Notes: generated by a model from the letters alone, not told the origin. Positions 9,109-19,319 are shown, counted from the first letter of the stretch. The stretch is 64,000 bases of DNA from Sphingomonas faeni (GCF_024273235.1 NZ_JANBVH010000012.1:1-64000); one strand, 5' to 3'. Numbers and translations: made by a program.

Positions 9109-10127
9109 TTGCCCCCTCTACACGCTCTGTATCGGGCATTCCTGCGCCCAGTGACGTCGTCGTTGCGCTCGTGACGTACGGGGACCGCAAATCGATGCTG
9201 TTATCCGTGCTCGATCGCCTTCGCGAGGAAGGTGTGGGGAAGGTCGTGGTCGTGGACAACGGCGCGCGCTGGCCGGTTGAAACGGACCTGGCGGCGCTGT
9301 TCGGCGATTGGGTCGAGATCGTCTCGATGGGCGGCAATATGGGCAGTGCGCACGGTTTCGTCGTGGCATTCGAGACGGCCATACGAACCGGCAAGCCTTT
9401 CGTCTGGATACTCGACGACGACAATCGCCCGAAACCCGGCTGTCTGGCGGCGTTGCAGGCGGCGTATGCCGAAGAGGCGGAGCGTACGCCTCCTGCGCTA
9501 TTGGCGGTTGTCGCCATGAGGGCTGAGCATGCCACGGGCGATGTCTCTGCCAAGCAGTTGATGACGCGGTGGGACAGTTTCAGCGGTTTTCACATCGCTG
9601 ATATCGTCTCGAAGATCGCCCACCGCCTGCCTGGGCGACGCAAGGCCCAGCCACACCGCGTCACGCTGGGGATCACGCATTTTGGCGGAATGTTCTTTCA
9701 CCGTTCGCTGGTGGACAGCATCGGGTTGCCGCGGCGCGATTTCTTCATGTACGGCGACGACACCGAATTTACGTGGCGGATTACCTGCAAAGGCGGGCGC
9801 ATCGTCCAGGTGCCCGAGGCGCTGGTCGAGGATCTCGAAGGCTCCTTCCAACAGACGTCGCACGTCCGCAACCGGTTCATCGGCGCGCTTTTGTCGGACA
9901 GCGATTTCCGGACCTATTATTCGGTGCGCAACCTTGCTTATTTCGAGAGCCGTTTCCGGCGTCGTCAGCCTGCAATGTTCGCGTTGAACCGCCGGCTGTA
10001 TTTCGCGATCCTGCACCGGTATGCGCGACGTCTCGGGCGGATGGACCGCTATCGCTTCATCCGAGAAAGTATGGACGAAGGGTTACGCGGCCAATTGGGG
10101 CCGAACGACCGCTATCCTTTGGGATAG
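9105..10127 (+). CDS. Glycosyltransferase family 2 (GT-A fold)
   Basis: 340 residues from the ATG at 9105, which overlaps the upstream stop by an ATGA. Family-2 marks are VALVTYGDRKSMLLSVLDRL at the N-terminus, the metal-binding DDD in FVWILDDDNRPKPGCLAAL, and an acceptor-side FMYGDDTEFTWRI. The arrangement resembles rhamnosyl- or galactofuranosyl-transferases of the GT2 class. It is soluble or peripheral and acts on the cytoplasmic face. Confidence 0.9.
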   Translation: MIAPSTRSVSGIPAPSDVVVALVTYGDRKSMLLSVLDRLREEGVGKVVVVDNGARWPVETDLAALFGDWVEIVSMGGNMGSAHGFVVAFETAIRTGKPFVWILDDDNRPKPGCLAALQAAYAEEAERTPPALLAVVAMRAEHATGDVSAKQLMTRWDSFSGFHIADIVSKIAHRLPGRRKAQPHRVTLGITHFGGMFFHRSLVDSIGLPRRDFFMYGDDTEFTWRITCKGGRIVQVPEALVEDLEGSFQQTSHVRNRFIGALLSDSDFRTYYSVRNLAYFESRFRRRQPAMFALNRRLYFAILHRYARRLGRMDRYRFIRESMDEGLRGQLGPNDRYPLG

Positions 10128-10203
10128 GCCTCCGCACCAGACCGACGCGCGCCCTGCCGCAAACCTATCGCGCTAACCCCTGCGCCGACATCCGGATCAA
10201 GAC

Positions 10204-11412
10204 ATGCGTATCCTCACCATCAGCCAGAACCACTACGTCGTCGGGGGCATGGACCGGATGATGTTCGAGCAGACGCGTATCCTCCAGGAGCGCGGGCACG
10301 AGGTCGTGCCATTCACCGCATCCGATCCTGCCGACCAGTCCAGTCCTTGGGCAGACCGGTTCCCGTCGGCCGCGCGGACCGATCACACCCCGCTCGCCGA
10401 AATGCCGGCCACGCTATACCGCCCCGCGGCCGCCCGCGCGCTGCGCGCACTTATGCGCGACGAACGCTTCGACGTGGTTCATCTCCACAGCTGGTACAAA
10501 AGATTGTCGCCTGCCATTCTCCCCGTCCTGCGCGATGCAGGCGTGCCGGTGGTGCAGACGCTGCACGAATATCGTTCGGTCTGTTCGCGCTCGACGATGT
10601 TCCGCGACGGTGCGATCTGTCGGCAATGCGCAGGCGGGCGCCACTGGCATGCCGTCATGCATCGCTGCAACGGTTCCGTCGCTAAGACGCTTGCATCGGT
10701 CGCCGAGATGACGATCGCCGACAGCCTCGGCTATCGCTCGATCGTGCGCCGGTTCCTGCCGGTCAGCGATTTCCAGCGCGATCTGCTGGGTGAGATGGGC
10801 CTGCCTGCCTCGCACATGCAGACACTGCCCAACCCGGTTGACCTGCCCGACGCGGCCACTTTGCCGCCTGCGGGCGTGCGAGGCTGTGTCGTGTTCGTCG
10901 GCCGGCTCGAAAGCTACAAGGGCGTCGCGCTGTTCGTTGATCTTGCGCGGGCCCGGCCCGATACGGCATTCGTCATGGCCGGCGAAGGCAGCGCGCGGCC
11001 TGCGATCGAGGCGGAAGCGCTGGGCAACCTCACGATGCTCGGTCAGCTCGATCATGCCGCGTTGCTCGACACGGTCCGTACCGCAGCCTGTGTCGTTGTT
11101 CCGTCACTCTGGCCCGAGGCGTTCGGCCTGACCGCCGTCGAGGCGATGGCCGCAGGTACACCCGTCATCGCGAGCCGGACCGGCGGGCTGAGCGAGATCG
11201 TGCGCGACGGCACCGATGGCTATCTCGTCGCACCGGGCGATCTCGAAGGCTTCATCGCAGCGGTCGACCGGGTGCTTGCCGATCCGGTGCATGCGCGCAA
11301 AATGGGCGAGGCGGGCCGAGCTCGCGCAAGCGACGTTTTTTCCGAAGACCGGTTCTATACCCGACTCATGACCATCTACCGCGATGTCATCGCAGAAGGA
11401 GCGCCGCGATGA
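10204..11412 (+). CDS. Glycosyltransferase family 4 with cysteine-rich insert
   Basis: 402 residues. The N-terminus MRILTISQNHYVVGGMDRMMFEQ carries the glycine-rich donor loop; FVGRLESYKGVALFVDLARA and the PEAFGLTAVEAMAAGTPVIAS block give the GT4 retaining signature. A Cys-rich segment (about 135-165: CSRSTMF, CRQCAGG, HRCNG) is found in a subset of GT4 enzymes and may bind a metal. The next gene overlaps it by 4 bp. Confidence 0.92.
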   Translation: MRILTISQNHYVVGGMDRMMFEQTRILQERGHEVVPFTASDPADQSSPWADRFPSAARTDHTPLAEMPATLYRPAAARALRALMRDERFDVVHLHSWYKRLSPAILPVLRDAGVPVVQTLHEYRSVCSRSTMFRDGAICRQCAGGRHWHAVMHRCNGSVAKTLASVAEMTIADSLGYRSIVRRFLPVSDFQRDLLGEMGLPASHMQTLPNPVDLPDAATLPPAGVRGCVVFVGRLESYKGVALFVDLARARPDTAFVMAGEGSARPAIEAEALGNLTMLGQLDHAALLDTVRTAACVVVPSLWPEAFGLTAVEAMAAGTPVIASRTGGLSEIVRDGTDGYLVAPGDLEGFIAAVDRVLADPVHARKMGEAGRARASDVFSEDRFYTRLMTIYRDVIAEGAPR

Positions 11413-12128
11413 TCGCCAAACTCATCAAAGTCCTGACGGGGCGGGACTACGCCATCGGCGCAGGCGACCTGGGTTACATGATCTCGAAGGGCGCGGTGCC
11501 GATGGTGCGCGGTCTTGTCTGGTCAATGCTCCATCTGCGGCGCTGGCGCGGCGTTATGCTGGGACCCAACATCCAATGGGTCATGTCCGGCAGAATCCGC
11601 ACCGGTCGTGGCGTGCTGATTGGTGGATTCAGCTACGTCGACGGGTCCGCCCGTGATGGCATCGTGCTGGAAGACCGAGTGACGATCCGCGAACATGCCT
11701 GGATCCAAGGACGCAGCGGTTTGAACGACCCGGCCGAGGGGCTGTGGATCGGCGCGCATTCCTATATCGGGCCGCGTGCGGTAATCGGGATCGGAGGTCC
11801 GATCCGGATCGGCAGCGGTGTCCAGGCCGGCGCCGGTCTCACCATCACCGCGGAAGCGCATGCGGCGGACGAAGCCGGCAGCTTCGTCTCGGGTCATACC
11901 GAACGCCGCGGCGTCCGAATCGGCAATCGCTGCTGGCTCGGCAACAACGTCTCTATCCTGGATGGGGTGGAGATCGGCGACGATTGCGTGATCGGCGCGA
12001 ACTCGCTCGTCACGCGCTCGATCCCGGCGGGATCGATGGCGTTCGGCACGCCCGCGCGTGTGCAAAGGCGGGTATCGGAGCCGCATGGTCCGGTGCTGGG
12101 CAATAGCGAGCAACCTCATCATCGGTGA
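11409..12128 (+). CDS. Hexapeptide-repeat (left-handed beta-helix) acyltransferase
   Basis: 239 residues with successive hexapeptide repeats ([LIV]-G-x4 pattern): IRTGRGVLIGGFSYVDG, VIGIGGPIRIGSG, then GNRCWLGNNVSILDGVEIGDDCVIGANSLVTRS and the closing GTPARV typical of WbbJ/CysE-like O-acetyltransferases. It probably acetylates a sugar of the repeat unit with acetyl-CoA. It overlaps the glycosyltransferase by an ATGA. Confidence 0.88.
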   Translation: MIAKLIKVLTGRDYAIGAGDLGYMISKGAVPMVRGLVWSMLHLRRWRGVMLGPNIQWVMSGRIRTGRGVLIGGFSYVDGSARDGIVLEDRVTIREHAWIQGRSGLNDPAEGLWIGAHSYIGPRAVIGIGGPIRIGSGVQAGAGLTITAEAHAADEAGSFVSGHTERRGVRIGNRCWLGNNVSILDGVEIGDDCVIGANSLVTRSIPAGSMAFGTPARVQRRVSEPHGPVLGNSEQPHHR

Positions 12129-12339
12129 CGGGACGAGGCGTCATGGTTCTTGTCGATCATTGTCTATCGGCTCGATCCTGCAGACGTCGCCTTGCTTTGC
12201 GTCGATCTGTCGGCCGGTCATCGAGAATTTAGGCTATGAAAAGACGGCTCCTCGAAGGTCATAGGAGCAAGCCTGTTCATCACCCCGGTGAGCATGACGT
12301 ATGACCGGCTGTAGACGGTATTTCGCGTTAAGCGCAGAA

Positions 12340-12640
12340 CATCGAACGGCTCCCGCCACAGGCATGTTCGGGGAAGCGTAGGCGGAACACTTCGCGCACA
12401 TCGCTCGACCAGCGGAACCAAGTATCTCGCCACCAACGAGTGCCGCGTCTGTTGATATACCGTCGCCCAAGGGCGGTAGCCCGTTCGGCATTAACCGTCA
12501 CCGCGCGTCGGCCATAACGATAGAGCGGAGACCATTGAACACTTCGCCCAGGTCGTGTCCCCGCTGCCGGCACCCCTTGTCCTGCAACAGCAGGTACGGC
12601 GCGACTCGCGGCCATTCCTTGGTGCTGACGACAGCCGGAT
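12340..12640 (-). pseudogene. Decayed IS5-family transposase fragment
   Basis: The minus strand of this gene-free stretch (12,129-12,697) carries, in three different frames, pieces of an IS5-type transposase N-terminus: EWPRVAPYLLLQDKG and HDLGEVFNGLRSIV (about 12,640-12,520), then LPNGLPPLG, then VYQQTRHSLVARYLVPLVE and DVREVFRL down to about 12,350. Intact IS5 proteins read YLL..., LREVFNGLRWIVRAGAPWRMLP.DLPPW..VYQQT in one frame. Frame jumps and stops show a dead relic. No terminal repeats were recognised. The rest of the gap holds no gene that I can see. Confidence 0.7.
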
Positions 12641-12697
12641 AAGGCGTGTGGCAAACGTTCATCCAAAACCGGATGAATAACGCATGCTTCCAAGTCG

Positions 12698-13846
12698 ATG
12701 ACGGCTTTTAGGCGCTTGCTGCCACCCCGCGATATCGCCATACCGACCGCTCGAATTAGGGGTAAGGCGAAGACGTTGGTGGCATTTTTCGATATCACTT
12801 CGCTCGCCGCCTATCGTCACTGCTATTTCGTGTTGCGTAGCGATCATGCCACGAAACCCGGCGGTGACGTCGATTTGGCGCGTCAGATCGGCCGATCGGC
12901 AGAAGCCGCTGGAGCAACGGTATCGATCGTTGGGATCAAAGATCTTCCCGCGGCTCTGGAGGCGCAAGACCTTCTGTTTCTTTTCAATATAGATCGCCCT
13001 TATGATGCGGCCACCGCGCTTGGCCGCGCCCACCCCGATGGGCGAGCATTGCTGTACCCGCTCCATCATCCCAATAAGGGTGTCAGAAAATATCTGACCC
13101 AGGTGCATGGTCCGAAGCGGCTGCTGAGTGCGATCGCCGGTGGTCGGCCCGATCGATACGAGGCGATGGTCGATACGGCGAAGGCGGTGCGGACGCTTGA
13201 TATCGGCCGATTGCGTGCTGCGATCGGTCGTGGGCGCGTGATTGCCGGCCTGATCGAGCGCTGCGAGCTGCTGGTGACATCGACGGCAGAACTCGCCGAA
13301 ATCAGCAAACGATACGGCGTGCCACCTCGCGGAGCATGGCTGCTACCGCATCCCGTGGCGGCCTATGTATCCGCGGTTGGGCAAGGTGTGCCACGATACA
13401 TATTGGTTCCGGGCAGGATCGAACCACGCAAAAACCAGCTTGCGGCTTTGCAGGCGCTGGCCTCGATGAACATGCGTGAGCATGGATACGAGGTGGTGTT
13501 GGCTGGCGGGAAAGGATCGGACACGGCCTATTTCCGTTCGTCGATCGACTTCGCCCTGGCTAATGGCATCATCTATGTGAGCCAGCTTCCAAAGTCGCTG
13601 TTCTTTCCCGCCGTGTCGGGCGCCGCGCTGGTCATTAATGCGAGCTTTTTCGAGGTAACCTCACTTATTGATCTATACGCGATCGAGAACAAGGTTCCCC
13701 TCGTTACCACGACCCACGGCTATTACGATCCCGCTCCCGCATTGCGCCAGGTCGATCCAGAGTTTTGGGGGCCATCGCCGACAATAGAGGTCGTCGATGC
13801 AATCAAAGCGATGCTAACGTTAACCGAATGCACAGCCCGGGCCTAG
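12698..13846 (+). CDS. Glycosyltransferase, GT-B fold (start uncertain)
   Basis: Up to 382 residues. The donor domain seems to begin at CYFVLRSDHATKPGGDVDLARQI, about 48 residues after the first ATG; the second domain opens with YILVPGRIEPRKNQLAALQAL and carries a GGKGSDTAYFRSSIDFA stretch. TTG (12,774) and GTG (12,777) starts nearer the domain are equally credible. The 5' side abuts the IS5 relic, so the original promoter and start region may have been replaced. Confidence 0.75.
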   Translation: MTAFRRLLPPRDIAIPTARIRGKAKTLVAFFDITSLAAYRHCYFVLRSDHATKPGGDVDLARQIGRSAEAAGATVSIVGIKDLPAALEAQDLLFLFNIDRPYDAATALGRAHPDGRALLYPLHHPNKGVRKYLTQVHGPKRLLSAIAGGRPDRYEAMVDTAKAVRTLDIGRLRAAIGRGRVIAGLIERCELLVTSTAELAEISKRYGVPPRGAWLLPHPVAAYVSAVGQGVPRYILVPGRIEPRKNQLAALQALASMNMREHGYEVVLAGGKGSDTAYFRSSIDFALANGIIYVSQLPKSLFFPAVSGAALVINASFFEVTSLIDLYAIENKVPLVTTTHGYYDPAPALRQVDPEFWGPSPTIEVVDAIKAMLTLTECTARA

Positions 13847-14168
13847 CGATTATCTGGCCAATATTATGGTCGGAATTGAAGACGACCCATTATTAGGATC
13901 GAGCTATGCTGTGCATGTTATCAGCCGGTCGTCGTGGTGATCGTTCGCCGGCGATGGCGTAAGCTTTGTGTCGGAAGGCGAGGTGCTGATCGCGACGTCG
14001 CAAGCAGGGGCGCGCGCACCGCAGAACGGGCTGTTCGCGGTACGCAAGGCCAGGATGCTAGACTATGAGGGCATCTGAACATCACCCATTGGATAGCCCT
14101 TCGATCAGCGCCGTCCCGCCACCGGCGCTATCCACGGATCCGGTGGATAGCGTCCGCATAGGGTGACT
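13847..14168. other. 322-bp gap with a short coding relic
   Basis: No intact gene. On the plus strand at about 13,964-14,077 a frame reads GDGVSFVSEGEVLIATSQAG and on to LFAVRKARMLDYEGI before a stop. It looks coding but has no start or recognisable family, so it is probably the tail of a lost gene. The 3' part holds the hairpin listed separately. Confidence 0.4.
14126..14152 (-). terminator. Hairpin downstream of the beta-helix gene
   Basis: A perfect 10-bp inverted repeat (CGCTATCCAC at 14,126-14,135; GTGGATAGCG at 14,143-14,152) with a 7-nt loop lies 17 bp past the stop of the minus-strand beta-helix gene. There is no T-run. Confidence 0.45.
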
Positions 14169-15452
14169 TCAGGGAAGGGTGGCGCGGAAATCACCGGCAT
14201 TGAGCTGCCATTCCCGGCGATAATGATTGACGAACATCCGCGTAGGGGAATGTCCGCGCGGGACGCGGTTGCCGCGGATCGTGATGAAGGTCAGCTGTTC
14301 CTCCGGATTGCGACCCAGCTGGACAGGATCGCCGACCACGATTGGCACAGTCGGCTTGGTGGGCGTGAATTGGTTGTCGGTGACGGTCACGTAACTGACA
14401 TTGTAACTGAACTGGATGCCAGCGGCGGTGAACCCCCGGACGATGTTGCGGCTGATCGTCACTCCCCCGGTATCCCCGCCAATCGCCAACCCGATAGGGC
14501 CTCCGGTAATGCGGTTGTTCGTAATTTTCAAATTGCGGGGTTGGCCGTTGATCCGATTAACTCGAATGCCAGCTGCCCGACACGCGGTAATGTCGTTATC
14601 GACCGTCTGGCAATCGGCGACGGTTTCGAGAAAGATGCCGATGCTGCAAGCGCGCACGGTATTGGCCCGGATCAATCCATTGTGCGAGGTCGAGACGATG
14701 GAATGGCCTGCATCGTCGTTGCCATAGATATCGATGCCGTTGTCGACGCAGTCGGACACGGTATTGCGTTCGATCACGAGCCCGTCGAATTGCGAGCTCT
14801 GGATGCCGATATAGCTCGCCCGTTCCACCAAGCAGTCGGTGACGCGCAACTTCCGGCCTGGATTACCAAGAGCGCCGAGAAGCATGATACCCTGTCCATT
14901 GGCGTCGTACACGTTCAACCGCTCGATCGTGACGTTCTCGCACCGACCGCCCCAGCCCAGCACGACGGCACCACCATTGCCGTCGTTGCGAAACTCGCCC
15001 TGTCCGGTACGGTTTGCATCGACCGTGAAATTGCGGAGAATGGCATTTTCCAGTGCGCCATTGGTCGAGATGATGCGCGCATAGGTACCATTGCCACGTT
15101 GCGCGTCGGCCAAGCGCAACACCGAGCGGGCGCGATCTACTCCCTCAAGTGTGACGCCGCCCCGCATCGTGAACGCCTCGACACCGATCCCGTCTTGGGC
15201 AGGACGAAAGCGCAGGAGAAAGGTGCCAGGACCAAAGCGAACCGTGCCTCCGCCTGCAGTCGCTGCGGCATCGATCGCGCGCTGGAATGCTGGGGCGTCG
15301 TTGCTCGTATTATCGCCGCGTGCGCCAAAATCGCGCACGTCGAAAACGCGCGATGTGGCGCTACGCTGTGCACAGGCGGGAAGCGCGATAGTGGCGATCC
15401 CCGTGCCGAGGCTGAGACCGATGAAGGTCCTTCGGGTGTGTTGATCGGGCAA
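14169..15452 (-). CDS. TAT-exported right-handed beta-helix protein
   Basis: 427 residues from a TTG at 15,450-15,452, chosen because a perfect AGGAGG lies 5 bases upstream; a longer frame lacks such a site. The start gives a TAT-like signal (TRRTFIGLSLGTGIATIALP) ending near ACAQR. VFDVRDFGARGDNTSNDAPAFQRAID is the classic opening of pectate-lyase-3/polygalacturonase-type beta-helices, followed by Asn/Gly-rich rungs (NAILRNFTVDANRTGQG and similar). Sited inside the polysaccharide locus, it may be a periplasmic or secreted lyase/hydrolase or epimerase acting on the polymer; catalytic residues could not be assigned. Confidence 0.8.
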   Translation of the reverse strand: MPDQHTRRTFIGLSLGTGIATIALPACAQRSATSRVFDVRDFGARGDNTSNDAPAFQRAIDAAATAGGGTVRFGPGTFLLRFRPAQDGIGVEAFTMRGGVTLEGVDRARSVLRLADAQRGNGTYARIISTNGALENAILRNFTVDANRTGQGEFRNDGNGGAVVLGWGGRCENVTIERLNVYDANGQGIMLLGALGNPGRKLRVTDCLVERASYIGIQSSQFDGLVIERNTVSDCVDNGIDIYGNDDAGHSIVSTSHNGLIRANTVRACSIGIFLETVADCQTVDNDITACRAAGIRVNRINGQPRNLKITNNRITGGPIGLAIGGDTGGVTISRNIVRGFTAAGIQFSYNVSYVTVTDNQFTPTKPTVPIVVGDPVQLGRNPEEQLTFITIRGNRVPRGHSPTRMFVNHYRREWQLNAGDFRATLP

Positions 15453-15761
15453 ACAAGCCTCCTGTGATAGGTGAATGAACGCAAAGGCATCTGGGGAATA
15501 CAGCGCGGCAGAGAGCGGTCGACCCCTAAAATGCCAACCTTCCCCGTCGATCGGCCACGCGTCTATCATACGCAAGGGTGGGACCGACACACCCAGCATC
15601 TCCGCGTACGCGCGGCCAGCATCTCCGCGTACGCGCGGCATTCATCTATCTGGCCATTTTGATCGGTTTCGGGCATCTGGACGATCCCGACCCCCTTTTG
15701 TCGATAATCATCTAGGATAACGACCTTGTTGGAAGCCGAACGTGCCAGTATCCCGCCCGGA
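15453..15761. promoter_or_regulatory. Divergent control region between the beta-helix gene and rmlC
   Basis: 309 bp with no gene of its own, lying between oppositely read genes. It should hold both promoters. The notable content is the 23-bp tandem repeat at 15,594-15,639; I could not pick confident -35/-10 boxes. Confidence 0.4.
15594..15639. repeat. Perfect 23-bp tandem duplication in the divergent region
   Basis: Two identical 23-bp units lie head to tail (15,594-15,616 and 15,617-15,639). Each contains the self-complementary core CGCGTACGCG. The doubled palindrome in a divergent intergenic region would suit a regulator site; a simple slippage duplication is the alternative. Confidence 0.75.
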
Positions 15762-16340
15762 ATGACTTCCCAACCGTCTCCGGTCCAACTTATCCGGCCT
15801 ACACGCCACGGCGATTCCCGAGGCTGGTTTGTCGAGGTGTACAACCGCGAGGCCTTCGCGAAGATCGGCATCACCTGCACGTTCGTGCAGGACAACCACT
15901 CTTTGTCGGTCCCGGCGTATACGCTGCGAGGGCTGCATTTTCAGACCCCATCGCGCGGTCAAGACAAGTTGGTGCGCTGCATCCGCGGCCGGATCTTCGA
16001 CGTCGCCGTCGATATCCGCAAAGGGTCGCCAACTTTTGGCCATTGGGTCGGTGCCGAACTGTCGGCGGAAAATGGCCACCAGCTGTTTATCCCGATTGGC
16101 TTTGCGCACGGCTTCGTGACGCTTGAGGACACTTGCGAAGTCTCTTACAAATGCTCGGACACCTATGCGCCCGCCAATGACGGGGGCATCCGTTGGGACG
16201 ACCCCGCCATCGGCATCGATTGGCAGCTGCCCGCTGGCACCACTCCCGAACTGTCGGCCAAGGATGCGGTACAGCCGCTTCTCGCCGATTTCGACAGTCC
16301 CTTTCCCTATGACGGCCGCCCTTTGGCGCCGCTCGCATAA
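15762..16340 (+). CDS. rfbC: dTDP-4-dehydrorhamnose 3,5-epimerase
   Basis: Third step of dTDP-L-rhamnose synthesis. 192 residues from the ATG at 15,762; a TTG at 15,726 would add 12 residues. The RmlC cupin marks are all present: [30 protein letters not shown] (catalytic His), the VVD-type strand [18 protein letters not shown], and [14 protein letters not shown]. It is first in the rmlCBDA operon, 11 bp before rmlB. Confidence 0.93.
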   Translation: MTSQPSPVQLIRPTRHGDSRGWFVEVYNREAFAKIGITCTFVQDNHSLSVPAYTLRGLHFQTPSRGQDKLVRCIRGRIFDVAVDIRKGSPTFGHWVGAELSAENGHQLFIPIGFAHGFVTLEDTCEVSYKCSDTYAPANDGGIRWDDPAIGIDWQLPAGTTPELSAKDAVQPLLADFDSPFPYDGRPLAPLA

Positions 16341-16351
16341 AGGATAGATCC

Positions 16352-17404
16352 ATGCGTATTTTCGTTACCGGCGGGGCCGGCTTCATCGGCTCGGCCCTCG
16401 TTCGTCACCTGATCGAGAACACCGAGCACGAAGTGCTTAACTTCGATAAGCTGACTTATGCCGGCACGCTCACCACGGTCGAGCGCGTCGCCGACAGCAA
16501 CCGCTACCGCTTCGTTCAGGGCGACATCTGCGACGCCGACGCCGTCAAGGCCGCGATCGCCGAGTTCAAGCCCGAGATCATCACCCATCTCGCCGCCGAG
16601 AGCCACGTCGATCGCTCGATCGATGGTCCCGGCGCCTTTATCCAGACCAACATGGTCGGCACCTACACGATGCTGGCCGAGGCGCGTGCCTATTGGCTCG
16701 GTCTGGACGACAACGCGAAGGCGGCATTCCGCTTTCACCACATCTCGACCGACGAGGTCTATGGCTCGCTCGGCGACACCGGGCTGTTCACCGAGGACAC
16801 GCCGTACGATCCGCGCTCGCCGTATTCGGCGTCGAAAGCCGGCTCGGATCATCTCGTCTCGGCATGGGGCCATACCTTCGGCCTGCCGGTGCTGATCACC
16901 AACTGCTCGAACAATTACGGGCCGTATCATTTCCCTGAAAAGCTGATTCCGCTGATGATCGCCAAGGCGCTCGATGGCGGTGACCTGCCGGTTTACGGCA
17001 AGGGCGACCAGGTCCGCGACTGGCTGTTCGTCGAGGATCACGTCCGCGCGCTCCATGCCGTATTCGAAAAGGGCGAGCCCGGCAGAACCTACAATGTCGG
17101 CGGGAACAACGAGAAGCAGAACCTCGAGGTCGTGAAGACGCTGTGCGCGATCCTCGACCGACTGCGTCCGCGCGGCGATGGCAAGTCCTATGCCGAGCAG
17201 ATCACGTACGTCGCCGACCGTCCCGGCCACGACAAGCGCTATGCGATTGACGCGAGCCGGATCAAGAACGAGCTCGGCTGGGAGCCGGCCGAGACGTTCG
17301 AAACGGGTATCGAGAAGACGATCGCCTGGTATCTCGACAACGAGTCTTGGTGGCGGCCGCTGGTGGCAGCCAAGGCGTCCGAGCGTCGCGGTGCGAGCGT
17401 CTGA
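16352..17404 (+). CDS. rfbB: dTDP-glucose 4,6-dehydratase
   Basis: Second step of dTDP-L-rhamnose synthesis, an extended SDR enzyme. 350 residues, normal length. NAD site [14 protein letters not shown] at the N-terminus, [15 protein letters not shown], the catalytic [11 protein letters not shown] with the D/E pair, [12 protein letters not shown] (Tyr-x3-Lys), and the nucleotide-binding [14 protein letters not shown] stretch. It sits between rmlC and rmlD in one operon. Confidence 0.96.
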   Translation: MRIFVTGGAGFIGSALVRHLIENTEHEVLNFDKLTYAGTLTTVERVADSNRYRFVQGDICDADAVKAAIAEFKPEIITHLAAESHVDRSIDGPGAFIQTNMVGTYTMLAEARAYWLGLDDNAKAAFRFHHISTDEVYGSLGDTGLFTEDTPYDPRSPYSASKAGSDHLVSAWGHTFGLPVLITNCSNNYGPYHFPEKLIPLMIAKALDGGDLPVYGKGDQVRDWLFVEDHVRALHAVFEKGEPGRTYNVGGNNEKQNLEVVKTLCAILDRLRPRGDGKSYAEQITYVADRPGHDKRYAIDASRIKNELGWEPAETFETGIEKTIAWYLDNESWWRPLVAAKASERRGASV

Positions 17405-17443
17405 CGTGTCCTCGTGTATGACTGTCTACAGGGAGAATCGGCG

Positions 17444-18379
17444 ATGACGACATCTGTCCGCACCGTCCTCGTCACCGGGGCCAACGGCCAGCTCGGCACC
17501 GAGCTGCAGCGTTGCGCCTGGCCCGAGGGCTGGACGGTCGTCGCGGTCGATCAGGATACGCTCGATCTGCGGGATACGGCCGCGATCGCCGCCAGAGTTG
17601 CTGCCGGTCCCGATGGGGCCGGGGCGCGCTGGTCCGCGGTCATAAACGGGGCTGCCTATACCGCGGTCGACAAGGCCGAGACCGATGTCGTCACCGCATG
17701 GGCGGTCAATGCGATGGCACCCGCCGCGTTCGGTGAGGCTTGCGCGAAGGCGGCAATCCCGCTCGTCCAAGTGTCGACCGACTATGTCTTTGCTGGCGAC
17801 AAGACGGGAGCCTGGGAGATCGATGACCCGGTCGCGCCGCTCGGCGTCTATGGCGCGTCCAAGCTCGGGGGCGAGCTGGCGGTCCGGACCAGCGGTGCGC
17901 GCCATGCGATCGTCCGCACCGCATGGGTGGTCAGCGCGCACGGGGCCAATTTTATCAAGACCATGCTACGCGTCGGTGAGGCCCGTGACAGCCTGACCGT
18001 CGTTGCCGACCAGCGCGGCAGCCCAACGGGCGCGGCGGACCTGGCACATGCGTTGATGACGATGACGGTGCGACTGGTCGAGGACGAGAGCGCACCCACC
18101 GGCACTTTCCACTTCTCCAACGCCGGCGACATCAGCTGGGCCGACTTCGCGACGGAGATTTTCCGCCAGTCAGCGCTGCGTGGTGGGCCAAGCTGTGCGG
18201 TCGTTCCGATCCCGAGCAGCGACTACCCGACACCTGCGGCACGCCCCGGCAACTCGCTGCTCAGCCACGTCGCGATCACGGCCGCGTACGGCATTGCACC
18301 GCGGCCCTGGCAGGCGGCACTAAGCGATATTCTCGACGAACTGATCGGCCCGACGGCCAGCAAGGAACACAGCATATGA
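17444..18379 (+). CDS. rfbD: dTDP-4-dehydrorhamnose reductase
   Basis: Last step of dTDP-L-rhamnose synthesis. 311 residues from the ATG at 17,444 (GGGAGA upstream), preferred to the in-frame ATG 30 bp earlier because [18 protein letters not shown] places the Rossmann loop properly. Further marks: [26 protein letters not shown] and [10 protein letters not shown] (YxxxK). The stop overlaps the rmlA start. Confidence 0.95.
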   Translation: MTTSVRTVLVTGANGQLGTELQRCAWPEGWTVVAVDQDTLDLRDTAAIAARVAAGPDGAGARWSAVINGAAYTAVDKAETDVVTAWAVNAMAPAAFGEACAKAAIPLVQVSTDYVFAGDKTGAWEIDDPVAPLGVYGASKLGGELAVRTSGARHAIVRTAWVVSAHGANFIKTMLRVGEARDSLTVVADQRGSPTGAADLAHALMTMTVRLVEDESAPTGTFHFSNAGDISWADFATEIFRQSALRGGPSCAVVPIPSSDYPTPAARPGNSLLSHVAITAAYGIAPRPWQAALSDILDELIGPTASKEHSI

Positions 18380-19242
18380 AGGGCATCATTCTCGCAGGCG
18401 GCTCGGGCACGCGCCTCCATCCGGCTACGCTTGCGGTCAACAAGCAGCTGTTGCCGGTCTACGACAAGCCGATGATCTATTATCCGTTGTCGGTGCTGAT
18501 GCTGGCCGGCATCCGCGATATCCTGATCATCTCGTCACCCGAGTTCATCGACAATTACCGCCGCCTGTTCGGCGATGGGTCGGCGCTCGGCCTATCGATC
18601 GTCTATGCCGAGCAGCCTAAGCCCGAGGGCCTCGCCCAAGCGTTTACGATTGGTGCGGACTTCATCGGTGACGACAATGTCGCGCTGGTGCTTGGCGACA
18701 ACATCTTCTTCGGCGCACATCTAACCGAGCTGCTGGCCAGCGCGGTTGCACGCAAGGGCGGCGCGACGGTGTTCTCCTACCGCGTCGAGGATCCCGAGCG
18801 CTATGGCGTGGTTGAGTTCGGCGAAGGCGGCAAGGCGATCAGCCTTGAGGAAAAGCCCGAAAGTCCCAAGTCGAACCACGCGGTCACCGGTCTGTACTTT
18901 TACGACAACCGTGTCGTCCAGTTCGCCCGTGACCTGAAGCCGTCCCCCCGCGGTGAACTTGAAATCACCGATCTGAACCGTCTCTACATGGAAGCGGGCG
19001 ACCTGTTCGTCGAACAGATGGGCCGTGGCTACGCCTGGCTTGATACGGGTACGCACGACTCCTTGCTCGAAGCCAGCGAGTTCGTCCGCACGCTTCAGCA
19101 CCGGCAAGGTATCCAAATCGCGTGCCTCGAGGAGATCGCTTACGAGATGGGCTTCATTACCGCCGACCAAGCGCGGGAGGCCGGTGAGCGCTTCAAGAAG
19201 ACCGCCTATGGCCGGGCGATCCTGACCGCTGTGAATGGCTAA
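18376..19242 (+). CDS. rfbA: Glucose-1-phosphate thymidylyltransferase
   Basis: First step of dTDP-L-rhamnose synthesis: glucose-1-phosphate plus dTTP. 288 residues, standard length. Nucleotidyl-transfer motif [54 protein letters not shown] and the [14 protein letters not shown] segment. It overlaps rmlD by an ATGA and closes the operon, 32 bp before a strong hairpin. Confidence 0.97.
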   Translation: MKGIILAGGSGTRLHPATLAVNKQLLPVYDKPMIYYPLSVLMLAGIRDILIISSPEFIDNYRRLFGDGSALGLSIVYAEQPKPEGLAQAFTIGADFIGDDNVALVLGDNIFFGAHLTELLASAVARKGGATVFSYRVEDPERYGVVEFGEGGKAISLEEKPESPKSNHAVTGLYFYDNRVVQFARDLKPSPRGELEITDLNRLYMEAGDLFVEQMGRGYAWLDTGTHDSLLEASEFVRTLQHRQGIQIACLEEIAYEMGFITADQAREAGERFKKTAYGRAILTAVNG

Positions 19243-19274
19243 CAGCCAGCCGATGTAATCAGGCTTGGTCAGTA

Positions 19275-19319
19275 GGGCATGACCTGCTGTGTTCTTGTGG
19301 GACGCAGCAGGTCATGCCC
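19275..19319 (+). terminator. Perfect 15-bp hairpin after rmlA
   Basis: GGGCATGACCTGCTG (19,275-19,289) pairs fully with CAGCAGGTCATGCCC (19,305-19,319) across a 15-nt loop. It lies 33 bp past the rmlA stop. No T-run follows, so it may be a factor-assisted terminator or a repeat palindrome. Confidence 0.6.

Noticed and set aside
14163..15467. Long plus-strand open frame of 434 codons opposite the beta-helix gene
   Set aside because: Antisense shadow; the minus strand has the TAT signal and beta-helix rungs.
15594..15639. Possible CRISPR-like repeat
   Set aside because: Only two head-to-tail units without spacers; no cas genes nearby.
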